From contig NZ_VIWW01000001.1 in assembly GCF_007829885.1 (NCBI RefSeq), positions 5,518,001-5,582,000 of the forward strand: a DNA stretch of 64,000 nucleotides. Direction: 5' to 3'. Both the position numbers and the translations under genes were made by a program. The DNA is from Streptomyces brevispora (GTDB lineage: Bacteria; Actinomycetota; Actinomycetes; Streptomycetales; Streptomycetaceae). Below the pieces are notes generated by a model. That model did not search any database. It was not told the DNA's origin and saw only the letters and a list, made by a program, of their open reading frames with translations. Position 1 is the stretch's first letter. Each line of letters starts with the position of its first letter. Shown here piece after piece: positions 35,970 to 44,347 of the stretch.

Positions 35970-37145
35970 ATGACCACCCCCACGAACCGCCGCACCCTCC
36001 TCGGAGCACTCCTGGCGGGCGGTGTCCTCGCCGCCGCCCCCTCGCGTCCACGCTCCGGACATCCCGGCCGGGCGCCGCGCACCGCCGAAGAGGGGGCGCG
36101 CGCGACCGCCACGCTCTTCCTCGGCACCTACACGTCAACCACCCCCGGAGGCACCGGAATCGGCGTCGCCTCGTACGACCCGGTGGCCGGGACCATCGCC
36201 GCGGGCACCGTCGTCACCGGCGTCCAGAACCCCTCGTACCTCGCGCTGCACCCCACCGGCGGCACGCTCTACGCCGTTGACGAGCAGCAACGGGGCGGCA
36301 TCACCGCGGTGGCGCTCGCCGACGACGGGACCTTCCGGGTGCTGGGGACGCGGGACACCGGTGGCGCCGGACCCTGCCACCTCTCGGTCCACCCCGGCGG
36401 AAAGTGGCTGTTCAGCGCCAACTACACCTCCGGCAGCGTCGCCGTGCACCCGCTGGCCGCCGACGGCACACCGGGGGAGCGCACCGGCCTGGTCGCCCAC
36501 ACCGTCCCCGCACCCGGACCGGGTCAGGACGGTCCGCACGCCCACCAGATCGTCACCGCCCCGGACGGCGGCCACGTCCTCGCCGTCGACCTGGGGAACG
36601 ACACGGTGTACACCTACCGGCTCGACGAGGACCGCGGCACCCTGGAACAGCTCTCGTACGCCGCGCTGCGCCCCGGCGCCGGACCGCGCTCGCTCACCTT
36701 CCACCCCGGCGGCCGCCACGCCTATCTGGCCTGCGAGGTCGACAACACGGTCGTGGTCTGCGGCTACGACCCCGCCACCGGTGTGCTCACCCCGGGCACC
36801 CCGCAGTCCACCGGAACGGGCAGTGGCACCAGCTACCCCGCCCAGCTGCTGGTCACCGGTGACGGCCGCTTCGCCTATCTGGCCAACCGCGGGCACAACA
36901 GCCTCACCCGGTACGCGGTCGAGGACGGCGGGGCCACGCTGCGGCTGCTCGACACGGTGCCGGTCGGCGGCGACTTCCCCCGGCACATCGCCTTCTCCCC
37001 GGACGGGGCGCTGCTCCTCGCCGCCAACCAGAAGTCCGGCACCGTCACGGTGTTCCGGGTCGACGGGGAGAGCGGCGCCCTGGCGTCCGTGGGAACGCCC
37101 TTCGCGGCCCCTGCCGCGGTCTGCGTGCTGCCGCTGCCGCGGTAG
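35970..37145 (+). CDS. Exported lactonase-family (7-bladed beta-propeller) protein
   Basis: 391 residues from ATG 35970 (GTG 35961 is less likely). The N-terminus (NRRTLLGALLAGGVLAAAPS) fits a Tat-type leader with one R-R pair. The body is a beta-propeller of the 6-phosphogluconolactonase (YbhE-like) family: LFLGTYTSTTPGGTGIGVAS, NPSYLALHPTGGTLYAVDE, GPCHLSVHPGGKWLFSANYT, GPHAHQIVTAPDGGHVLAVD, FPRHIAFSPDGALLLAANQK. It may hydrolyse sugar lactones outside the membrane; the substrate is unproven. It is divergent from hyi across about 250 bp, which holds the hyi operators. No partner gene. Confidence 0.87.
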   Translation: MTTPTNRRTLLGALLAGGVLAAAPSRPRSGHPGRAPRTAEEGARATATLFLGTYTSTTPGGTGIGVASYDPVAGTIAAGTVVTGVQNPSYLALHPTGGTLYAVDEQQRGGITAVALADDGTFRVLGTRDTGGAGPCHLSVHPGGKWLFSANYTSGSVAVHPLAADGTPGERTGLVAHTVPAPGPGQDGPHAHQIVTAPDGGHVLAVDLGNDTVYTYRLDEDRGTLEQLSYAALRPGAGPRSLTFHPGGRHAYLACEVDNTVVVCGYDPATGVLTPGTPQSTGTGSGTSYPAQLLVTGDGRFAYLANRGHNSLTRYAVEDGGATLRLLDTVPVGGDFPRHIAFSPDGALLLAANQKSGTVTVFRVDGESGALASVGTPFAAPAAVCVLPLPR

Positions 37146-37235
37146 CGGTCGCCGGGGTGTGCCGGTGCCCGTCCGTTAGGGTCGTGCCCGAGCCGCGGGG
37201 TTCCCCGCCGCGGGGACACGCACCATGGAGGCACA

Positions 37236-37487
37236 GTGCGCTTGCGCGTGGAGTTCACCACCGAGCCCTTCGATCTCGACGAGGCGCCGGCCCACGCGGT
37301 CGTCGCCCGCGAGGTCGTCCAGTCGGCCCACCTGGACGCCGTGGACGTCGGCCCCTTCGGCAACACCGCCGAGGGGGGCGCCGACGAGGTGCTCACCGCG
37401 GTGGACTCCCTCCTGCGCCAGGCCCTGGCATCAGGTGCCACCCGGGTCTCCCTCCAGGTCAACGTGATCGGGGAGGACTCCAAGTGA
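37236..37487 (+). CDS. Thiamine-binding-like (MTH1187/YqgV, DUF77) small protein
   Basis: 83 residues from GTG 37236 with GGAGG 4 nt upstream. The ferredoxin-like pattern MRLRVEFTTEPFDLDE, then VDVGPFGNTAEGGADEVLTA and GATRVSLQVNVIGED resembles the MTH1187/YqgV family, which binds thiamine or related compounds. No enzymatic motif is present. The stop overlaps the next start (GTGA), so it is translated with the helix-turn-helix gene. The pair lies just upstream of the uricase operon, but in a separate unit. The family call rests on pattern and length only. Confidence 0.65.
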   Translation: MRLRVEFTTEPFDLDEAPAHAVVAREVVQSAHLDAVDVGPFGNTAEGGADEVLTAVDSLLRQALASGATRVSLQVNVIGEDSK

Positions 37488-37861
37488 CCGCGCCCTCGGA
37501 CCACCCCCTCGTCGCCGCGGTCAAGCCGCTCGTCGACGCCATGGGCGCCGAACTGCTCGGACCCGAGCAGGCGCAACCCGACGACGTCGTGCTGTCCTGG
37601 GAGGGGCTGGACGTCGTGGCGGTCCGACTGCCGCAGCTCTCGGACTCGCTGGATCACATCCTGGCCGCCATGGAGCGCCGGCACGGCATGCCGCTCGCCG
37701 AGCTGGACCGCAGAACCAAGCAGGCGGTCGTGCGGACCCTGGAGGCGCGTGGTGCCTTCTCCGTACGCCATGGCGTGGAGACGGTGGCCGGGGCGCTGGG
37801 GGTCAGCCGGTTCACCGTCTACAACTACCTGAACAGGGATATCGCGCCGAAGAGCGAGTAG
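37484..37861 (+). CDS. Helix-turn-helix regulator (HTH_22 / YheO-like C-terminus)
   Basis: 125 residues from GTG 37484. The C-terminal 45 residues read DRRTKQAVVRTLEARGAFSV, RHGVETVAGALGVSRFTVYN, YLNRD, the HTH_22 domain found at the end of YheO-type PAS regulators. The N-terminal part (DDVVLSWEGLDVVAVRLPQL) is a short alpha/beta region, smaller than a full YheO sensor. It lies 180 bp before the OHCU/HIU/uricase operon and is a candidate local regulator, for example of motif B, but nothing proves it. Co-translated with the thiamine-binding-like protein. Confidence 0.75.
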   Translation: MTAPSDHPLVAAVKPLVDAMGAELLGPEQAQPDDVVLSWEGLDVVAVRLPQLSDSLDHILAAMERRHGMPLAELDRRTKQAVVRTLEARGAFSVRHGVETVAGALGVSRFTVYNYLNRDIAPKSE

Positions 37862-37950
37862 TCGGGCCTGCTGACGGGTGCGGTCCGGGCAGCGTCACGG
37901 CAGGCCGTCGTCCGGACCATCGGGTGACGGCCTTTTACGTGAACGTAATT

Positions 37951-37965
37951 TCAACAAAGTGTTGA
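37951..37965. promoter_or_regulatory. Motif B site (TCAACA-AAG-TGTTGA) upstream of the uricase operon
   Basis: A perfect 6-3-6 inverted repeat in an AT-richer patch, 74 bp before the OHCU decarboxylase start. An extra half-site TGTTGA follows at 37974-37979. Confidence 0.78.
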
Positions 37966-38038
37966 CGTGGTGTTGTTGAGGGCGTTAGCTATCCGCAGCC
38001 CGACCGACGCACAGCGAAGAACAGCCACGGAGGCTCCC

Positions 38039-38545
38039 GTGACTTCGAGCTCCACACCGGGCCTGGCCCGGTTCAACACCCTGGCGGACCACGAGGCGGC
38101 CGCCGCTCTCCACGAGGTGTGTGCCAGCGCGGCCTGGGGGAGGAAGATCCTCTCCGGGCGGCCCTACACCACGGCGGAAGCCCTGCTCTCCGCGAGCGAC
38201 ACCGCCACAGCGGCCCTCGACACGGCGGACCTGGCCGAAGCCATGGCCGGTCACCCGCCCATCGGCCGCCCGAAGCCCGGGGACCCGACCTCCTCCCGCG
38301 AACAGCGGGGGATGGCCGGCGCCACCGAGGAGCTCAGGGCCGAGATGCTCGAACTCAACCTGGCCTACCAGGAGCGGTTCGGACATGTCTTCCTGATCTG
38401 CGCCACCGGCGCCACCGGAGAGCAGATGCGTGACGCGCTGAAGGCCCGGTCCGGCAACTCGCCCGAGCAGGAGCGCGGACATGTGCGCACCGAACTGGGC
38501 AAGATCAACCGCATCAGGCTGAACCGTCTCGTCGAAGAGGAGTGA
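38039..38545 (+). CDS. OHCU decarboxylase (2-oxo-4-hydroxy-4-carboxy-5-ureidoimidazoline decarboxylase)
   Basis: 168 residues from GTG 38039 (GGAGG 6 nt upstream). Conserved features: N-terminal FNTLADHEAAAALHEVCASA, catalytic His72 in AEAMAGHPPIGRPK, SREQRGM (about 86-92) and FGHVFLICATGATGEQM. The enzyme carries out the last step from urate, giving S-allantoin with loss of CO2. It is the first gene of a three-gene unit with HIU hydrolase and uricase, in tight succession, so it is probably controlled by the motif B site upstream. Length and motifs are normal. Confidence 0.93.
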   Translation: MTSSSTPGLARFNTLADHEAAAALHEVCASAAWGRKILSGRPYTTAEALLSASDTATAALDTADLAEAMAGHPPIGRPKPGDPTSSREQRGMAGATEELRAEMLELNLAYQERFGHVFLICATGATGEQMRDALKARSGNSPEQERGHVRTELGKINRIRLNRLVEEE

Positions 38546-38550
38546 GGGGC

Positions 38551-38943
38551 TTGAGCACCTTCGCCACCGCATCGGTGTCCACCCACATCCTGGACACCAG
38601 CATCGGCCGCCCCGCCGCAGCCGTCGCCGTCGCACTCGCCGCCCGCACGGGCAGCGACGCCCAGTGGGTGGCGCTCGGCGGTTCCGCGACCGATGCGGAC
38701 GGGCGCTGCAAGGACCTGCCGGCCCTGCCGGAAGGAACCACCCACGTACGGCTCGACTTCGAGACCGAGCCGTACTTCGCCAGCAAGAAGCAAGCCGAGG
38801 CGCAGCAGGACGCCCCCCGCGCAAGGGACAGCGGTGCGTTCTTCCCGGAGGTGGCGATCACGTTCGCCGTCACCCCGGGCGAGCACTTTCACGTACCGCT
38901 GCTGCTCAACCCGTTCGGCTACTCCGTATACCGAGGGAGCTAG
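38551..38943 (+). CDS. 5-hydroxyisourate hydrolase (transthyretin-like)
   Basis: About 130 residues. TTG 38551 has AGGAG 8 nt upstream; GTG 38542, overlapping the previous stop as GTGA, is an alternative. N-terminal motif ASVSTHILDTSIGRPA carries the conserved His, the middle has VRLDFETEPYFA, and the protein ends in FGYSVYRGS, the C-terminal Y-R-G-S signature that separates HIU hydrolases from transthyretin. It hydrolyses 5-hydroxyisourate to OHCU. Second gene of the urate operon. Confidence 0.94.
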   Translation: MSTFATASVSTHILDTSIGRPAAAVAVALAARTGSDAQWVALGGSATDADGRCKDLPALPEGTTHVRLDFETEPYFASKKQAEAQQDAPRARDSGAFFPEVAITFAVTPGEHFHVPLLLNPFGYSVYRGS

Positions 38944-38950
38944 CAGACAC

Positions 38951-39883
38951 ATGCCCACGATTCTCGGCCAGAACCAGTACGGCAAAGCAGAGAACCGCGT
39001 CGTCAGGATCACGCGGGACGGCGACACCCACCACATCAAGGACCTGAACGTCTCGGTCGCCCTCTCCGGTGACATGGCCGACGTCCACTACTCCGGCTCC
39101 AACGCGAACGTCCTGCCGACCGACACCACCAAGAACACGGTGTTCGCGTTCGCCAAGAAGTACGGCATCGAGTCCGCCGAGCAGTTCGGTATCCACCTCG
39201 CCCGCCACTTCGTGTCGTCGCAGGAACCGATCCAGATCGCCCGCATCCGGATCGAGGAGTACTCCTGGGAGCGCATCGAGACCTCCGGAGGCAACTCCCG
39301 GTTCATCGGCGCCGACGAGGTGAAGCACTCCTTCGTGCGCAAGGGCCAGGAGACCCGCACCGCCCAGATCACCTACGACGGTGAGAAGTGGGAGGTCATC
39401 TCCGGACTCAAGGAACTCTCGGTGCTGAACTCGACGAACTCCGAGTTCTGGGGCTACGTCAAGGACGAGTACACGACGCTCAAGGAGGCACACGACCGCG
39501 TCCTGGCCACCGACGTGTCCGCCAAGTGGCGGTACAACTGGACCAGCGACGAGGCTCGCATGCCGAACTGGGAGAAGTCCTACGAGCAGGCGCGCAAGCA
39601 CATGCTCGAAGCCTTCGCGGAGACGTACTCCCTCTCCCTCCAGCAGACCCTCTACCAGATGGGTTCGCGCATCATCAACAGCCGCAGCGAGATCGACGAG
39701 ATCCGTTTCTCGCTGCCGAACAACCACCACTTCCTGGTGGACCTGGAGCCGTTCGGGCTGAAGAACGATACCGCTGACGGTGCGGTCTACTTCGCGGCCG
39801 ACCGCCCGTACGGGCTCATCGAGGCGACCGTGCTGCGGGACGGCATCGAGCCGCGTATCCCGGTCGACCTGACCAACCTCTGA
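38951..39883 (+). CDS. Urate oxidase (uricase)
   Basis: 310 residues from ATG 38951, 7 bp after the HIU hydrolase stop. T-fold landmarks: the catalytic Lys near residue 12 in QYGKAENRVVRI, the Thr in VLPTDTTKNTVFAFAKK (about 55-71), FVSSQEPIQIARIRIEEYSW, the Arg/Gln region NSRSEIDEIRFSLPN, and the catalytic His in NNHHFLVDLEPFG (about 256). It oxidises urate to 5-hydroxyisourate and releases H2O2. No cofactor is expected. It is followed by a hairpin. The nearby catalase shares motif B, fitting peroxide removal. Intact. Confidence 0.96.
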   Translation: MPTILGQNQYGKAENRVVRITRDGDTHHIKDLNVSVALSGDMADVHYSGSNANVLPTDTTKNTVFAFAKKYGIESAEQFGIHLARHFVSSQEPIQIARIRIEEYSWERIETSGGNSRFIGADEVKHSFVRKGQETRTAQITYDGEKWEVISGLKELSVLNSTNSEFWGYVKDEYTTLKEAHDRVLATDVSAKWRYNWTSDEARMPNWEKSYEQARKHMLEAFAETYSLSLQQTLYQMGSRIINSRSEIDEIRFSLPNNHHFLVDLEPFGLKNDTADGAVYFAADRPYGLIEATVLRDGIEPRIPVDLTNL

Positions 39884-39895
39884 CGCGGCGCCGCG

Positions 39896-39929
39896 CGGTT
39901 CCCGTCCGTTCGCGGCGGACGGGGACCGG
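39896..39929. terminator. Stem-loop after uricase
   Basis: Core arms 39898-39908 and 39916-39926 pair with one G-U, around a 7-nt loop, 15 bp after the uricase stop. It closes the urate operon. The rest of the gap to 40114 shows no gene. Confidence 0.75.
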
Positions 39930-40114
39930 CCGATCGCGGTGTGCCGGCGGCCGGCTGCCGTGCGTCAACGGTGCCCGGTCCGCCGGGAGCGCTCGTCGCG
40001 GTCCTGCTCAGTCTGTTCCTCCACCATCTCGGCACCCACAGCCGCACGGCCGTGGCACTCAAATCCTCCTGGGGTCCTGCCGTGCCCGCATCGTTGATGA
40101 GAGAAGGAAGCACC

Positions 40115-41512
40115 ATGGCAGCACCGGCAGCCTCCGATCGTGTGGAACGCATCGTCATCGAGAACTGCTCGATCGCGACCGTCGACGCCGACGACACCGA
40201 GTACGCCTCGGGCCACGTCGTCGTCGCGGGCAACCGCATCGAGTCCGTCGGCGCCGGCCGGGCGCCGGAGGGCCTGGAACACGTCGTACGCCGGATCGAC
40301 GGCACCGGGCATCTCGTCACGCCCGGTCTGATCAACACCCATCACCACTTCTACCAGTGGATCACCCGCGGTCTGGCCACCGACCACAACCTCTTCGAAT
40401 GGCTGGTCGCGCTGTACCCGACGTGGGCGCGCATCGACGAGCCGATGGCCCGTGCCGCCGCGCAGGGTTCGCTCGCCATGATGGCCCGCGGCGGTGTGAC
40501 CACCGCCATGGACCACCACTACGTCTACCCGCGGGGCTCCGGCGACCTGTCCGGCGCCATCATCGGCGCCGCCCGTGACATGGGCGTACGGTTCACGCTC
40601 GCCCGCGGTTCGATGGACCGCAGCGAGAAGGACGGCGGGCTGCCGCCGGACTTCGCCGTGGAGAGCCTCGAAGGCGCCCTGGCCGGCACCGAGGCGGCCA
40701 TCGACGCGCACCACGACGCCTCCTTCGACGCGATGACCCAGATCGCCGTCGCACCCTGCTCACCCTTCTCCGTGTCCACCGAACTGATGCGACAGGGAGC
40801 CGAGTTGGCACGCCGTCGCGGAGTGCGGCTGCACACCCACGGCTCGGAGACCGTGGAGGAGGAGAAGTTCTGCCACGAGCTGTTCGGCATGGGCCCGACC
40901 GACTACTTCGAGTCGACCGGCTGGCTCGGGGACGACGTGTGGATGGCGCACTGCGTCCACATGAACGACTCCGACATCGCCGCCTTCGCCCGCACAGGCA
41001 CCGGCGTCGCGCACTGCCCGTCCTCCAACGCCCGGCTGGCCGCGGGCATCGCCCGGGTCCCGGACATGCTCGCCGCGGGCGTCCCGGTCGGCCTCGGCGT
41101 CGACGGCACCGCGTCGAACGAGTCCGGCGAGCTCCACACCGAACTGCGCAACGCCCTCCTCATCAACCGCCTCGGTCCGCACCGGCAAAGGGCCCTGAAT
41201 GCCCGTCAGGCCCTGCGCCTGGGCACGTACGGCGGCGCCCAGGTCCTCGGCCGCGCCGCCCAGATCGGCTCCCTGGAGCCCGGCAAGCTCGCCGACCTGG
41301 TCCTCTGGAAGCTGGACACCCTCGCTCACGCCTCCATCGCCGACCCGGTGACCGCCCTGGTCTTCGGCGCCGCGGCCCCGGTCACCCTCTCCCTCGTCAA
41401 CGGCAAGCCGGTCGTCGAGGGCAACCACCTCGTCACCGTGGACGAGGACGCCGTCGCCCGCGCCACCCGCGAAGAGGCCCGCCGCCTCGCGCGGATCGCC
41501 GCCGGGGCCTGA
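40115..41512 (+). CDS. Amidohydrolase, 8-oxoguanine/guanine deaminase-like
   Basis: 465 residues from ATG 40115 (AAGGA upstream). Amidohydrolase metal motifs: HxH at about 76-78 in PGLINTHHHFYQW, His in LHTHGSETVEEE, His in WMAHCVHMND and Asp in GLGVDGTASNESGEL. The order and spacing match the ATZ/TRZ group, which includes 8-oxoguanine deaminases, guanine deaminase relatives and S-triazine hydrolases. The long THHHFYQWITRGLATDHNLF segment points to the 8-oxoguanine deaminase subgroup, and the setting between uricase and a purine permease supports a role in feeding purines into urate. Exact substrate is not settled. Confidence 0.87.
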   Translation: MAAPAASDRVERIVIENCSIATVDADDTEYASGHVVVAGNRIESVGAGRAPEGLEHVVRRIDGTGHLVTPGLINTHHHFYQWITRGLATDHNLFEWLVALYPTWARIDEPMARAAAQGSLAMMARGGVTTAMDHHYVYPRGSGDLSGAIIGAARDMGVRFTLARGSMDRSEKDGGLPPDFAVESLEGALAGTEAAIDAHHDASFDAMTQIAVAPCSPFSVSTELMRQGAELARRRGVRLHTHGSETVEEEKFCHELFGMGPTDYFESTGWLGDDVWMAHCVHMNDSDIAAFARTGTGVAHCPSSNARLAAGIARVPDMLAAGVPVGLGVDGTASNESGELHTELRNALLINRLGPHRQRALNARQALRLGTYGGAQVLGRAAQIGSLEPGKLADLVLWKLDTLAHASIADPVTALVFGAAAPVTLSLVNGKPVVEGNHLVTVDEDAVARATREEARRLARIAAGA

Positions 41513-41565
41513 CGGCCCGGCGCCCCCGAACCGGCCGGCCGAGGGGGACGGCCCTCGACCGGCCG

Positions 41566-41638
41566 CCGCGGACCCGAGCGGGGTCCGCGGCAACCGGTAC
41601 GGGGGGTGCGTACCCATGCGTACACGCCTCCCGTACCG
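41566..41638. terminator. Two stem-loops after the amidohydrolase gene
   Basis: First hairpin: arms 41566-41575 and 41581-41590, 10 bp perfect, 5-nt loop. Second: 41595-41612 with 41621-41638, 18 bp with two G-U pairs and one mismatch. Both lie between the amidohydrolase stop (41512) and the permease. The rest of this 235-bp gap has short CTGCACGAC repeats around 41664-41690. Confidence 0.75.
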
Positions 41639-41747
41639 CTGAACCGAGCTGCCCGCACCAGCTGCACGACCTGCACGACCTGCACCAACGCACCACCTCC
41701 CTGACACCCATGTCGCCGCAGACGTGTACCCGACCGGAGGAACCGCC

Positions 41748-43223
41748 GTGGCAGCCACACCCAGGTTTCGCAATGACGCAGACAAAGACACAGAAGCAGC
41801 AGCAGGAGCAGAGGCAGGGGGAGGTAAAGGCGCAGCACCCGACCGGATCCATCCGGTCGACGAGGCGCTTCCCCCACTGAAGATGTTCACCAGCGGCCTC
41901 CAGCACGTGGCCGCGATGTACGCGGGTGTCGTGGCCCCGCCCATGATCGTGGGTCCCGCCGTGGGCCTCACCCCGAAGGAGACCGCCTTCCTGATGGGGG
42001 CGAGCCTGTTCACCGCGGGCATAGCCACCCTGCTCCAGACCCTCGGCTTCTGGCGTATCGGCGCCCGGCTGCCGTTCGTCAACGGCGTCTCGTTCGCCGG
42101 GGTGACGCCCATGGTGGCGATCGGCAAGGACCGGGGACACGACGGCATTGCCGTCATCTTCGGCGCGATCATCGTCGCGAGCCTCCTCGGCTTCGTCCTC
42201 GCCCCCTACTTCTGCAAACTGGTCCGCTTCTTCCCGCCCGTCGTCACCGGCACGGTCATCACCCTGATCGGTGTCTCCCTGCTGCCGGTCGCCTTCAACT
42301 GGTCCCAGGGCGGCAACGCCACGGCCGACGACTACGGCTCCACCACCAACATCACCATGGCGGCGGTCACCCTGGTGATCGTCCTCGCGCTGAGGAAACT
42401 GCTCCGCGGCTTCCTCCAGCAGATCGCGATCCTGCTCGGACTCATCGCCGGCACACTCATCGCGATCCCGGTCGGCATCACCGACTTCGGCGCCATCAAG
42501 GACGCCGACGTGGTCGGCTTCCCCACCCCGTTCCACTTCGGGGCACCGCAGTTCGAGATCGCCGCGATCGTCTCGATGTGCATCGTCATGCTCGTCTGCA
42601 TGACCGAGTCGACCGCGGACATGCTGGCGCTCGGCAAGATCGTCGGTCGTCCGGCCGACGAACGGACCATCGAGGGAGGTCTGCGCGCCGACACCCTGGG
42701 CAGTGCCGTCAGCCCGCTGTTCAACGGCTTCATGTGCAGCGCCTTCGCCCAGAACATAGGGCTGGTCGCGATGACCAAGGTCCGCAGCCGCTTCGTCGTC
42801 GCCGCGGGCGGCGGCATCCTCGTCCTGCTCGGCCTGTTCCCGGTGGCCGCGTCCGTCATCGCGCTGGTACCGCTGCCGGTTCTCGGCGGCGCCGGGATCG
42901 TGCTCTTCGGGTCGGTCGCCGCGAGCGGCATCCAGACGCTCGCGAGCGCCGCTCTGGAGAAGGGCGAGAACGCGCTGATCGTGGCCGCCGCCGTCGGCAT
43001 AGGCCTGATACCGATCGCCGCCCCGGAGTTCTACCACGCGTTCCCCGAGGACCTGCTCGTCGTGCTGGACTCCGGGATATCCACCGGGTGCGTCGTGGCG
43101 ATCGTCCTCAACCTGGCCTTCAACCACCTGGGCCGGAAGCCGGACACCGAGGAGGGTGCGGAGGGGAACGCCGACCCGGAGAGCCGGGAAACCGTCAACG
43201 CGGCACCCGTGGGCGCGCACTGA
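41748..43223 (+). CDS. NCS2-family purine (uracil-xanthine/urate) permease
   Basis: 491 residues from GTG 41748 (GGAGG 7 nt upstream). A polar leader is followed by about 14 membrane segments. NCS2 landmarks: GLQHVAAMYAGVVAPPMIVG in helix 1, TGTVITLIGVSLLPVAFNWS, the ESTADMLALGKIVG motif with its key Glu (helix 8 region), RADTLGSAVSPLFNGFMCSA and FAQNIGLVAMTKVRSRFVV (helix 10, N-x-G-x-x-x-x-T signature). It should import xanthine, urate or related purines by proton or sodium symport, supplying the surrounding catabolic enzymes. The C-terminal tail is acidic and polar. No defects. Confidence 0.93.
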   Translation: MAATPRFRNDADKDTEAAAGAEAGGGKGAAPDRIHPVDEALPPLKMFTSGLQHVAAMYAGVVAPPMIVGPAVGLTPKETAFLMGASLFTAGIATLLQTLGFWRIGARLPFVNGVSFAGVTPMVAIGKDRGHDGIAVIFGAIIVASLLGFVLAPYFCKLVRFFPPVVTGTVITLIGVSLLPVAFNWSQGGNATADDYGSTTNITMAAVTLVIVLALRKLLRGFLQQIAILLGLIAGTLIAIPVGITDFGAIKDADVVGFPTPFHFGAPQFEIAAIVSMCIVMLVCMTESTADMLALGKIVGRPADERTIEGGLRADTLGSAVSPLFNGFMCSAFAQNIGLVAMTKVRSRFVVAAGGGILVLLGLFPVAASVIALVPLPVLGGAGIVLFGSVAASGIQTLASAALEKGENALIVAAAVGIGLIPIAAPEFYHAFPEDLLVVLDSGISTGCVVAIVLNLAFNHLGRKPDTEEGAEGNADPESRETVNAAPVGAH

Positions 43224-43240
43224 CAGTTGGTCAAAGCGCC

Positions 43241-43284
43241 GTGGCGCGCCCGGTCCCACCCGTGAGGGGGACCGGACGCGCCAC
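43241..43284. terminator. Stem-loop between convergent permease and chitosanase
   Basis: Arms 43241-43257 and 43268-43284 form a 17-bp stem with one mismatch and a 10-nt loop; it can serve both convergent genes (stops at 43223 and 43302). Confidence 0.82.
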
Positions 43285-43301
43285 AGCCGGGTACGGGCAG
43301 G

Positions 43302-44165
43302 TCAGCCGATGTGGAAGCTGTCGCCGTACACCTTCCAGTTGAGCGGCGGGTTCAGGTTCAGATTGCCGTTCTTCAGGAAGACCCGCTGGGCGGTGTCCAC
43401 CCGGCTGGTGTCCGAGTGGGCCTCCTCCTGCTGCATGGCCCAGACCCGCGCGTCCAGGAACGCATTGAGGTAGGTGACCTCGTTGCCGCCCTGGGCCGGC
43501 GGCTTCGCCTTCGCGAGGGCCCGCTTGCGGATGCTGCTGAAGCTCGTGCTGTCGCCGCCGTCGCCGTGCATGACGATGGCGTCGTAGTACGCGAACTGGC
43601 CGAGCGTGCCCAGCCCGTCACTCTTGCCGCGGCTCACCGCCGGGTTGAAGTAGACCCGGTCGCGCTCGTCGTTCTGCGCCTGCTGGAACGCCGAGTCAGC
43701 CGCGGCCTTCTTCCAGTCGGCCTGGAAGCCCGGGTCGAGGCCCTTGTGCGAGTCGGTGCCGTGCACCTGGCGCAGGGCGGGCAGGTACTTCGCCAGGACG
43801 TTGCCCGGCTTCCGCGCGGTGTACAGCTCCACCAGGTCCAGCATGTCGCCGGTGCCGGAGCAGAAGCCGATGATGCCCGCGGTGTAGCCGCGGCCGTCCT
43901 TGATGTCCTCGATGTACTTGTACTGGGACTTCCAGTCCAGCGAGGAGTTCTCCGCGCTGGAGACCAGTTGCATGGCGATGTCCTTCTTCGCCGGGTCGTC
44001 GAGCCCGGTCGCGGCGGCGGCCCGGAGGTGTGCGGCCGAGGGTGCGGGGGTGGTGCCGGCGAACGCGGTGGCGGGAACCGCCGTGAGCGTCAGCCCGAGG
44101 GCGACGAGCGCGGCGCGCAGTGTTCGGGTGTTTCGACGTGCGGTGCGCTTGTGGGGAGCCTTCAC
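43302..44165 (-). CDS. csnA: Secreted GH46 chitosanase
   Basis: 287 residues from GTG 44165 (GGAGG 4 nt upstream). A basic leader and hydrophobic core (ALVALGLTLTAVPATAFAGT) form a signal peptide. The GH46 catalytic core is complete: SSAENSSLDWKSQYKYIEDI holds the catalytic Glu (SSAEN) and, in the following DGRGYTAGIIGF, the conserved Asp region. The C-terminal half has LGQFAYYDAIVMHGDG, TYLNAFLDARVWAM and NWKVYGDSFHIG. It cleaves chitosan outside the cell. Upstream lies TAGGAA-N3-TTCCTA, a probable repressor site. A 167-bp segment of the core is almost identical to the neighbouring paralogue. Confidence 0.95.
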   Translation of the reverse strand: MKAPHKRTARRNTRTLRAALVALGLTLTAVPATAFAGTTPAPSAAHLRAAAATGLDDPAKKDIAMQLVSSAENSSLDWKSQYKYIEDIKDGRGYTAGIIGFCSGTGDMLDLVELYTARKPGNVLAKYLPALRQVHGTDSHKGLDPGFQADWKKAAADSAFQQAQNDERDRVYFNPAVSRGKSDGLGTLGQFAYYDAIVMHGDGGDSTSFSSIRKRALAKAKPPAQGGNEVTYLNAFLDARVWAMQQEEAHSDTSRVDTAQRVFLKNGNLNLNPPLNWKVYGDSFHIG

Positions 44166-44203
44166 CAGTCCTCCAAGGGAGTTCGTCGTTCCGAGTCCTC
44201 TGT

Positions 44204-44218
44204 TAGGAAGCTTTCCTA
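44204..44218. promoter_or_regulatory. TAGGAA-GCT-TTCCTA inverted repeat upstream of csnA
   Basis: A perfect 6-3-6 palindrome about 40 bp upstream of the csnA start. Streptomyces chitosanase genes are known to be controlled by ROK-family repressors at GAAAGCTTTC-like palindromes, and AAGCTTTCC here fits that type loosely. No such regulator is in the window. The second chitosanase gene lacks this element. Confidence 0.6.
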
Positions 44219-44285
44219 TCAGAGTCGAACGACTGTCGTACACCCCTGCGACGCAGATGAGTCAAGGACGGCCCGGAGGACACGG

Positions 44286-44327
44286 AAGGCCCCGCACCGG
44301 ACGCGCGGACGCCGGGTGCGGGGCCTT
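44286..44327. terminator. 13-bp stem-loop after the lipoprotein chitosanase
   Basis: Arms 44286-44298 and 44315-44327 pair perfectly over a 16-nt loop, 21 bp beyond the stop of the minus-strand gene ending at 44348. Confidence 0.85.
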
Positions 44328-44347
44328 GGACGGGGCCGGCCGGTCGG

